5,265 bases of DNA from Clostridiaceae bacterium (GTDB taxonomy: Bacteria; Bacillota; Clostridia; Saccharofermentanales; UBA5734): NCBI GenBank assembly GCA_012522285.1, contig JAAYKS010000037.1, forward strand, positions 1-5,265, in the 5' to 3' direction. The notes under the pieces were generated by a model. That model had not been told where the DNA came from and ran no database searches. It was given only the letters and a program-made list of their open reading frames with translations. The first letter of the stretch is position 1; each line of letters opens with the position of its first letter. Positions 1 through 5,265 of the stretch are shown one piece after another. A program made the translations under genes and the position numbers.

Positions 1-1404
1 GAGCACGCCGGCTGCATCGGGGGAGCCTGCCCCGCGGTCGTACACTACATCGAAAAATATCACCCGGAACTCGTCGATCAGATCGTCCCGGTCGTATCGC
101 CGATGATCGCCCACGCCAGAATGCTTAAGGAGCGCCTCGGCGCGGGCTGGAGCGTGGTGTTTATCGGACCCTGCGCGGCTAAAAAACAAGAGGCTGCGCG
201 CCCCGAATATGCGGATGCGGTCGATGCGGTCCTCACCTTTATGGAACTCGGAGAATGGCTGGAGGACGAGAGGATCGACGTGGCCACCTGCATCGAGAGC
301 GACTTTGAGTCACCCGATCCGATGGCCGCCAACGCCGAGCTGGCCGACGCGCGGTTGTTCGCTTTGGCCGGCGGGATGCTCAAGACCGCGGCCATTCACA
401 ACGACGGGGTCCGTCCGGACGTGCTGCACACCAGCGGCGCGGAGTCGGTGATGGAGTTGCTCGACGTTCCTGCCTCGGGCTGGGCTTACCAAATTGTAGA
501 ACCGTTGTTTTGTGCCGAAGGGTGCATCAATGGTCCGGGCATTCCTCACGGCAAGAATCTGTTCGAACGAAAAAACGACCTGATCCGTTACGCACGGGAA
601 AAGGCGCGCCTGACGATTTCTCCGTCTGCGCAGAGCACACCTGCCGCGGCGTCCGAAGCGGCCGCAGCGAAAACAGACGGAGTGGTTGCATACGAGCTGC
701 CGGCCTCTCTCAAGGCTGCGTTTGCGCCTGCCGCCGGCATTCACATACCGGACATCCCGGAGTCCCGTATTCTCGAAGTGTTCGAGCAGACCGGCAAGTC
801 CAGCCCCGACATGCAGCTCAACTGCGGGGCGTGCGGGTACAAAAGCTGCCGCGACAATGCGATCGCGGTCGTGCTCGGCATGGCCGAACCCGAAATGTGC
901 ATCCCCTACATGCGCCGTCTCGCGGAGCAGCGGACCGACCGGATTCTGGAAACCAGCCCCAACGGCATCATAATCCTCGACGAAGAATTGAAGATCGTCA
1001 ACATCAACCCGGCCTTCCGGAAAATGTTCCAGTGCGGCAACGCGGTGCTGGGGCGGCAAGTGTCTTATCTGATGGACGCTTCTGGTTTCGAAACCCTGTC
1101 CGATGGCGGATCGGAACGGTTCGAGGCGGTCATCTCCCACTACGGAAAACGGTTTCACGAGGTGCTCTACACCCTGCGTGACGCCCGTCAATTCGTCGGG
1201 ATCTTCATGGACATCTCCGATATCCCGCTCCAGCAGAAGACCACCGACATCGTGCGGATGCAGACGCTGCGGCAGGCACAAGAACTCCTCGACCACCAGA
1301 TCCGCATGTCTCAGGAGATCGCGGGTATGCTCGGCAAGAGCACGGCCAAAGGGGAAGAAATGGTCCACAAACTCATGAGCCTCTACGGGGAGGACGAATC
1401 ATGA
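1..1404 (+). CDS. hydS: Sensory [FeFe]-hydrogenase (HydS type) with Fe-S and PAS domains, 5' end missing
   Basis: This is a probable cytoplasmic H2 or redox sensor built on a hydrogenase fold. The frame is open from base 1, so the start and the N-terminal part (probably a ferredoxin-like domain, judging from relatives) lie outside; 467 residues remain. Residues 1-200 are the H-cluster domain. Its four cluster cysteines are all seen: Cys10 in GGACPAVV (L1), Cys58 in GPCAAKKQE (L2), and Cys171 and Cys175 in FCAEGCINGPG (L3). Residues 204-248 are an Ala-rich linker. Cys275, Cys278, Cys283 and Cys300 (CGACGYKSC, then a distal Cys) form a small Fe-S domain. Residues 311-408 are a PAS domain (ETSPNGIIILDEELKIVNIN). 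Residues 409-467 are a Gln/Glu-rich helical tail, probably coiled coil, with no kinase or DNA-binding domain. The proton-relay Cys of catalytic enzymes is Ala9, which fits a sensor. The gene overlaps the downstream phosphatase by four bases. The domain order matches HydS proteins; the ligand sensed is inferred. Confidence 0.9.
   Translation, partial: EHAGCIGGACPAVVHYIEKYHPELVDQIVPVVSPMIAHARMLKERLGAGWSVVFIGPCAAKKQEAARPEYADAVDAVLTFMELGEWLEDERIDVATCIESDFESPDPMAANAELADARLFALAGGMLKTAAIHNDGVRPDVLHTSGAESVMELLDVPASGWAYQIVEPLFCAEGCINGPGIPHGKNLFERKNDLIRYAREKARLTISPSAQSTPAAASEAAAAKTDGVVAYELPASLKAAFAPAAGIHIPDIPESRILEVFEQTGKSSPDMQLNCGACGYKSCRDNAIAVVLGMAEPEMCIPYMRRLAEQRTDRILETSPNGIIILDEELKIVNINPAFRKMFQCGNAVLGRQVSYLMDASGFETLSDGGSERFEAVISHYGKRFHEVLYTLRDARQFVGIFMDISDIPLQQKTTDIVRMQTLRQAQELLDHQIRMSQEIAGMLGKSTAKGEEMVHKLMSLYGEDES
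1387..1393 (+). promoter_or_regulatory. Ribosome binding site of the phosphatase gene
   Basis: GGGGAGG lies inside the last codons of the sensor gene, 7 bases before the ATG at 1401. It supports that start, and together with the ATGA overlap it suggests translational coupling of sensor and phosphatase. Confidence 0.75.
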
Positions 1405-2561
1405 GTATACAAGAGGACCGCTTTGTCGAAACCCATGTGGCACAGGTCTGTAAACGCGGGCAGTCGGTGTGCGGCGACCATCTCATCGTCCAACGCTCGC
1501 CGGAGGCGACCATCGTCGTGGTGGGGGACGGCATCGGATCGGGGATCTATGCAAATATCGCCGCGATCACCTGCGCGAACCGCCTTGCGGCCTTGTTGTC
1601 CGGCGGTACGTTGATCCAGGACGCCTGCGCGATGGTGGCGGACTCGATGCACCGGGCCAAAACCGAAGACGTCCCATACTGTGCGTTTACAGCGGCGCGG
1701 ATCCTGAAAAACGGCCAATACACCGTTTTGTCTTATGACGCCCCTGCCCCCGTCCTGATCCGGGACGGGGCGGCCAGGGTCGCGGAACAACGGTTTTTTA
1801 CACTGGGATATGAACTGGTCGCGGAAGCCTCCGGTGTCCTGCAGGAAGGGGAGTCGCTCGCACTGTTCTCCGACGGGGTTTCCCAGGCGGGTATCGGAAT
1901 CACCCACGCCCTGGGGTGGGGATCGGACGGCGTCGCCGCGTTCCTGACGCGCAAGCTCTCTCAGCAGATGACGCCTGCCCGTCTTCCCGACGTCGTACTG
2001 GCGGAAACCGAGCGGTTGTCGGACGGGGTCCACCACGACGATGCGACTTTTGTGATATTGGGTTGCCGCCCGGCGCGCGTGGTCCACCTCATGACCGGCC
2101 CCCCCTCCACCCGGCAGTTTGACCGGCCGTTTGTCGAGGGTTTCCTCGCGGCGTCCGGAGTCCGGATCGTGTGTGGCTCGTCGACCACGGACATGGTGGC
2201 GCGTGTTTCGGGCCGCCCCGTCCGTACGCTGAACATCATGGCTTCCTCGATGGCCCATCCGCCGGAATACGAAATCGAGGGGATCGATCTGGTCACCGAA
2301 GGGGCGGCCACTCTCAACCAGGCGTACAACATCCTGGACGAGGACCCCGACCTGTATGACGAGGCCTCCGCGGTCACCCGGCTTTGCCGGATGCTACTGG
2401 AAGCCGACATTGTCCATTTCCTGGTCGGCGAGGCTCACAACCCCGGCCACGACACCATTACCTTCAAACAACTGGGAGTGCAGACCCGCAAGACCATCGT
2501 ACCGATGCTGGCCGAAAAACTCCGCGACATGGGCAAACTCGTCACAGAAACCCATGTGTGA
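1401..2561 (+). CDS. SpoIIE/PP2C-family protein serine/threonine phosphatase, hydrogenase-associated
   Basis: This is a soluble metal-dependent protein phosphatase of 386 residues. Residues 1-220 are the SpoIIE/PP2C catalytic domain. Visible motifs are CGD with Asp26, VVGDGIGSG with Asp43-Gly44, FSDG with Asp158, and HHDDATF with Asp213-Asp214; these acidic residues are the expected Mn/Mg ligands, so the enzyme looks active. Residues 221-386 are a second domain with conserved-looking blocks CGSSTTDMVAR (258-268), EGIDLVTEG (293-301) and LVGEAHNPGHD; I recognise it as the usual tail of hydrogenase-linked SpoIIE phosphatases but know no function for it. No membrane segment or signal peptide is seen. 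The ATG at 1401 is chosen because it has a good ribosome binding site and overlaps the sensor stop codon. The substrate is unknown: an anti-anti-sigma-like protein or the target of a Ser/Thr kinase are both possible, and no such gene is in the window. The upstream sensor, which lacks an output domain, is the natural candidate to control it. Confidence 0.9.
   Translation: MSIQEDRFVETHVAQVCKRGQSVCGDHLIVQRSPEATIVVVGDGIGSGIYANIAAITCANRLAALLSGGTLIQDACAMVADSMHRAKTEDVPYCAFTAARILKNGQYTVLSYDAPAPVLIRDGAARVAEQRFFTLGYELVAEASGVLQEGESLALFSDGVSQAGIGITHALGWGSDGVAAFLTRKLSQQMTPARLPDVVLAETERLSDGVHHDDATFVILGCRPARVVHLMTGPPSTRQFDRPFVEGFLAASGVRIVCGSSTTDMVARVSGRPVRTLNIMASSMAHPPEYEIEGIDLVTEGAATLNQAYNILDEDPDLYDEASAVTRLCRMLLEADIVHFLVGEAHNPGHDTITFKQLGVQTRKTIVPMLAEKLRDMGKLVTETHV
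1748..1770 (+). repeat. Intragenic inverted repeat, 8-base G+C stem
   Basis: CCCCGTCC (1748-1755) and GGACGGGG (1763-1770) are perfect reverse complements around a 7-base loop, inside the phosphatase gene. There is no following T-run, so it is not an intrinsic terminator. The codons encode the stretch APVLIRDG, equivalent to the common SpoIIE motif with prolines followed by L-x-R-x-G, so protein constraint may explain it. An mRNA stability role is possible but unsupported. Confidence 0.35.
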
Positions 2562-2577
2562 ACCATCCGCTCCCGAC

Positions 2578-2592
2578 CTGCCATACAGGCAG
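2578..2592 (+). promoter_or_regulatory. Small hairpin in the phosphatase-adhE gap
   Basis: CTGCC (2578-2582) pairs with GGCAG (2588-2592) around the loop ATACA. It is the only dyad in the 55-base gap (2562-2616). It is too short, and lacks a T-run, for a terminator. It could be an operator half or an mRNA processing element, but chance is a fair explanation. No Rex-like TTGT...ACAA site and no clear -35/-10 pair are visible in the gap. Confidence 0.25.
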
Positions 2593-2600
2593 ACGGAAAT

Positions 2601-2608
2601 AAAGGAGG
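2601..2608 (+). promoter_or_regulatory. Strong ribosome binding site of adhE
   Basis: AAAGGAGG is a near-perfect match to the anti-Shine-Dalgarno sequence and ends 8 bases before the ATG at 2617. It decides the start: the alternative ATG at 2731, closer to the conserved AdhE N-terminus, has no comparable site. It predicts high translation, as expected for a major fermentation enzyme. Confidence 0.85.
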
Positions 2609-2616
2609 AAAAAGCC

Positions 2617-5265
2617 ATGACCAAGACAGCCAACCGGAACGACAGGCAAGAAAAACCCGCCGCCCCGGACCCCGCTCCCGCGAAGAAAGACGCGGCAGCC
2701 GCGGCTGGAACCGCACCCGACACCAAAACCATGGTAGACACCCTGGTCGCGAATGCGGGCAAGGCCCTCGAGCGTTACATGCTGATGGACCAGGAAGCGG
2801 TCGACAAGGTCGTACACGCTATGGCGCTCGCCGGACTCGACGCGCACATGCGACTGGCCAAACTCGCCGTCGAAGAGACCGGACGTGGAGTGTTTGAAGA
2901 CAAAATCATCAAAAACATGTTCGCGACCGAGTACATCTGGCACTCGATCAAGGACGAGAAAACGGTCGGGATTATCACCGAAAACGAGCTCGAAGGATAC
3001 ATCGAAGTCGCCGAACCGGTCGGCGTGATCGCGGGCGTCACCCCGGTCACGAACCCGACGTCGACCACGATGTTCAAAGCCCTGATCTGTGCGAAGTCGC
3101 GCAATCCGATCATCTTCGGATTCCATCCCTCCGCGCAGCAGTGCTCCCTCGAGTCGGCCCGCGTGCTATACGAGGCAGCGATCGCGGCGGGTGCGCCTGA
3201 GAACTGCATCCAGTGGATCGGTGTCCCTTCGGTCGAAGCGACCAATCTGCTCATGAACCATCCGGGCGTGTCCCTGATCCTGGCGACCGGCGGTTCGGGC
3301 ATGGTCAAGGCGGCTTACTCCGCGGGCAAACCCGCCCTGGGCGTCGGCCCCGGCAACGTGCCCTGCTACATCGACAAGTCCGCGAACATCGAGCGGGCCT
3401 GCAACGACCTGATCCTGTCCAAGACCTTCGACAATGGCATGATCTGCGCTTCCGAACAGGCCGTCGTTGTCGACAAGGAGCAGCAGGCGCGCTTTGAGGA
3501 AATCATGGCTGCCAACGGCTGTGTGTTCCTCGATGCGGAGCAGATTGCCAAGGTGTCGGCTTATGTCATCAATCCCGCCAAGCAGGCGGTCAACCCGGAA
3601 GTGGTCGGCAAGCCCGCGGCCTGGATCGCATCACATGCCGGTGTCGAGGTGCCGGCGGAGACCAAAATCCTGATCGCACGACTTGAGGATGTCGGGGCGG
3701 ACTATCCGCTGTCCCGCGAGAAACTTTCTCCGGTGCTCGCCTACTATGTGGTGGACGGGGAGCAGCAAGGGTTTGCCATGTGCCTCAAAATGCTCGAATT
3801 GGGCGGTCTTGGTCACTCGGCGGTCATCCACTCCAGCGACGAGACACGGATCAAGGCGTTTGGCGAAGCCATGAAGGTCGGTCGCGTCATCGCGAATTCC
3901 CCCTCATCCCAGGGGGCCATCGGCGACATCTACAACACCAACACCCCCTCGCTGACGCTCGGATGCGGCTCGTACGGACGCAATGCCACCACCTCCAACG
4001 TGTCCACGGTCAATCTGGTCAACAAAAAAAGGCTGGCCCACCGGAGGATCAACATGCAGTGGTTCAAAATACCCCCCAAGATCTACTTTGAAAACGATTC
4101 GATCCAGTACCTGGAAAACATGCCGGACATCACGCGTGCCTTCATCGTCACCGACCCGACCATGGTCAAGCTCGGCTACGTTTCGCGCATCCTGTACTAC
4201 CTGCGCCGTCGCGCGGTGCCGGTCCATTCCGAGATTTATTCCGACGTGGAGCCCGATCCGGATGTCGAGACGATCATGCGCGGCGTCGATCGGATGAACC
4301 AGTTCCAGCCCGACGTGATCATCGCGCTCGGCGGCGGCAGCGCCATCGACGCGGCCAAGGGGATGTGGTTGTTCTACGAACACCCCGAAACCTCGTTCGA
4401 CGGGCTGCGGCTCAAGTTTATGGACATCCGGAAACGCGCGTTCCAGTTCCCCAAACTCGGACAGCGGGCCAAGTTCGTGGCCATTCCGACCACTTCCGGC
4501 ACCGGTTCGGAGGTCACCGCGTTTTCGGTCATCACCGACCGCAAGAACGGCAACATCAAGTACCCCCTCGCGGACTACGCGCTGCGCCCCGATGTCGCGA
4601 TCATCGACCCGCAGTTTGTGTTGTCGCTCCCGAAATCCGCAGTCGCTGACACCGGTCTGGACGTGCTCACCCACGCGCTCGAAGCTTATGTTTCGGTCAT
4701 GGCGTCCGACTACACCGACGGGTTGGCGCTTCAGGCCATCGACATGGTGTTTGAGTACCTGCCGCGCTCGTACGAAGAGGCGGATCCGCTGGCTCGTGAA
4801 AAGATGCACAACGCATCCTGTATCGCCGGTATGGCGTTCACCAACGCTTTCCTGGGCCTGAACCACTCGATGGCCCACAAGCTCGGCGGAGAGTACCACA
4901 TCCCGCACGGTCGCGCGAACGCGGTACTGCTGCCGTATGTGATCGCCTACAACGCCTCCAAACCCACCAAGTTCGCGGCATTCCCCAAGTACGGGACCTT
5001 TGTCGCCGACCAGAAGTACGCCAAAGCGGCCCGGACCGTCGGGATCGGCGGTGCTGACACGAAAGAGAGCGTCACCAACCTGATCGCAGCCGTGCGCGCC
5101 CTTATGAAGCGCCTGGGGCTCCCGCTTTCCATCCGGGACTGCGGCGTGGACGAGACGGTGTTCTTTTCCAAGCTTGAGGCCTTGGCCGAAAGTGCCCATT
5201 CCGACCAGTGCACAGGTGCCAATCCCCGTTATCCGCTGATCCGTGAGATCATGGATCTGTACACC
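2617..5265 (+). CDS. adhE: Bifunctional acetaldehyde-CoA/alcohol dehydrogenase AdhE, 3' end missing
   Basis: AdhE reduces acetyl-CoA to acetaldehyde and then to ethanol with two NADH, regenerating NAD+ in fermentation. The frame is open for 883 codons to the window edge; relatives are about 870-890 residues, so probably only 10-30 residues are lost. Residues 39-470 are the CoA-acylating aldehyde dehydrogenase, with LATGGSGMVKAAYS, GVGPGNVP, catalytic Cys277 in FDNGMICASEQ and His400 in GLGHS. After a linker near 475-490 comes the iron-dependent alcohol dehydrogenase: LGGGSAIDAAKG (from 571) and TTSGTGSEVT (625-634) for NADH binding, with Fe ligands Asp682, His686 (GLDVLTHALEAY), His750 (NHSMAHKLGG) and His764 (HIPHGRAN). 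All key residues are intact. The enzyme is cytoplasmic and relatives form spirosome filaments. Odd feature: residues 2-38 are a charged Ala/Pro/Lys-rich extension, about 31 residues longer than E. coli AdhE by alignment of the catalytic Cys. It lies 55 bases after the phosphatase and is probably co-transcribed with it. Confidence 0.96.
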   Translation, partial: MTKTANRNDRQEKPAAPDPAPAKKDAAAAAGTAPDTKTMVDTLVANAGKALERYMLMDQEAVDKVVHAMALAGLDAHMRLAKLAVEETGRGVFEDKIIKNMFATEYIWHSIKDEKTVGIITENELEGYIEVAEPVGVIAGVTPVTNPTSTTMFKALICAKSRNPIIFGFHPSAQQCSLESARVLYEAAIAAGAPENCIQWIGVPSVEATNLLMNHPGVSLILATGGSGMVKAAYSAGKPALGVGPGNVPCYIDKSANIERACNDLILSKTFDNGMICASEQAVVVDKEQQARFEEIMAANGCVFLDAEQIAKVSAYVINPAKQAVNPEVVGKPAAWIASHAGVEVPAETKILIARLEDVGADYPLSREKLSPVLAYYVVDGEQQGFAMCLKMLELGGLGHSAVIHSSDETRIKAFGEAMKVGRVIANSPSSQGAIGDIYNTNTPSLTLGCGSYGRNATTSNVSTVNLVNKKRLAHRRINMQWFKIPPKIYFENDSIQYLENMPDITRAFIVTDPTMVKLGYVSRILYYLRRRAVPVHSEIYSDVEPDPDVETIMRGVDRMNQFQPDVIIALGGGSAIDAAKGMWLFYEHPETSFDGLRLKFMDIRKRAFQFPKLGQRAKFVAIPTTSGTGSEVTAFSVITDRKNGNIKYPLADYALRPDVAIIDPQFVLSLPKSAVADTGLDVLTHALEAYVSVMASDYTDGLALQAIDMVFEYLPRSYEEADPLAREKMHNASCIAGMAFTNAFLGLNHSMAHKLGGEYHIPHGRANAVLLPYVIAYNASKPTKFAAFPKYGTFVADQKYAKAARTVGIGGADTKESVTNLIAAVRALMKRLGLPLSIRDCGVDETVFFSKLEALAESAHSDQCTGANPRYPLIREIMDLYT

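Noticed and set aside
310..1368. Minus-strand open frame (352 codons) opposite the sensor gene
   Set aside because: It is antisense to the Fe-S and PAS domains of the sensor, its composition is shadow-like (His/Arg/Val-rich), and no family is recognised.
1..1404. Catalytic, H2-evolving hydrogenase (HydA) as the identity of the first gene
   Set aside because: The loss of the proton-relay Cys, together with the added Fe-S and PAS domains and the neighbouring phosphatase, fits the sensory HydS group better. Residual H2 chemistry is still possible.
1748..1770. G+C-rich hairpin as a transcription terminator or attenuator
   Set aside because: It sits mid-gene with no T-run, and the codons encode a stretch expected in SpoIIE domains, so coding constraint is the simpler explanation.
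2093..2128. Direct repeat GACCGGCC (2093-2100 and 2121-2128)
   Set aside because: Two 8-base G+C-rich copies within coding sequence are easily expected by chance at this composition, and there is no third copy or insertion boundary.
1383..2258. Minus-strand open frame (291 codons) opposite the phosphatase gene
   Set aside because: The plus strand has all the PP2C motifs; the minus-strand product is low-complexity Arg/Gly/Asp-rich and shows no domain.
3904..5199. Long minus-strand open frame (431 codons) opposite adhE
   Set aside because: It lies wholly antisense to clear AdhE sequence with intact motifs. Its translation is rich in Arg, Val, Gly and His with no recognisable domain, the usual shadow of G+C-rich codons.

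Overview
The window is a three-gene, same-strand cluster from a G+C-rich (about 60% by eye) anaerobic fermenting bacterium. It holds, in order: a sensory [FeFe]-hydrogenase of the HydS type (its first part lies off the left edge), a SpoIIE/PP2C-family protein phosphatase, and a bifunctional acetaldehyde/alcohol dehydrogenase AdhE (its last residues lie off the right edge). The gene content points to a clostridial (Ruminococcaceae/Oscillospiraceae-like) host. That placement is inferred from content and protein style only. An anaerobe from another phylum with the same cassette cannot be excluded.

Layout: bases 1-1404 encode the hydrogenase-like sensor, made of the H-cluster domain, an Ala-rich linker, a four-cysteine Fe-S domain, a PAS domain and a helical tail. 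Its stop codon overlaps the phosphatase start in an ATGA junction (1401-1404), so the two are almost certainly co-translated. The phosphatase (1401-2561) has an intact PP2C metal-binding core followed by a C-terminal domain of about 165 residues. A 55-base gap (2562-2616) holds a small hairpin and a near-perfect ribosome binding site, but no recognisable terminator or promoter. AdhE (2617 to beyond 5265) has the catalytic residues of both halves and an unusual charged, Ala/Pro-rich N-terminal extension.

How they probably work together: the hydrogenase keeps all four H-cluster cysteines but has lost the proton-relay cysteine, which fits an H2 or redox sensor better than an efficient catalyst. 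Its PAS domain and helical tail could pass the state of the H-cluster to the phosphatase made from the same message, and the phosphatase would then set the phosphorylation of an unseen partner. AdhE is the likely target pathway: it removes NADH by reducing acetyl-CoA to ethanol when H2 build-up blocks hydrogenase-based disposal. From memory, a comparable transcription unit (hydS, a hydrogenase hydA2, a Ser/Thr kinase and phosphatase, a redox-sensing repressor and the bifunctional dehydrogenase) has been described in Ruminococcus albus 7. The general association is therefore not new, although this compact hydS-phosphatase-adhE order is worth comparing. The many long antisense frames are shadows typical of G+C-rich coding DNA. 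No RNA genes, mobile elements or CRISPR arrays were seen.
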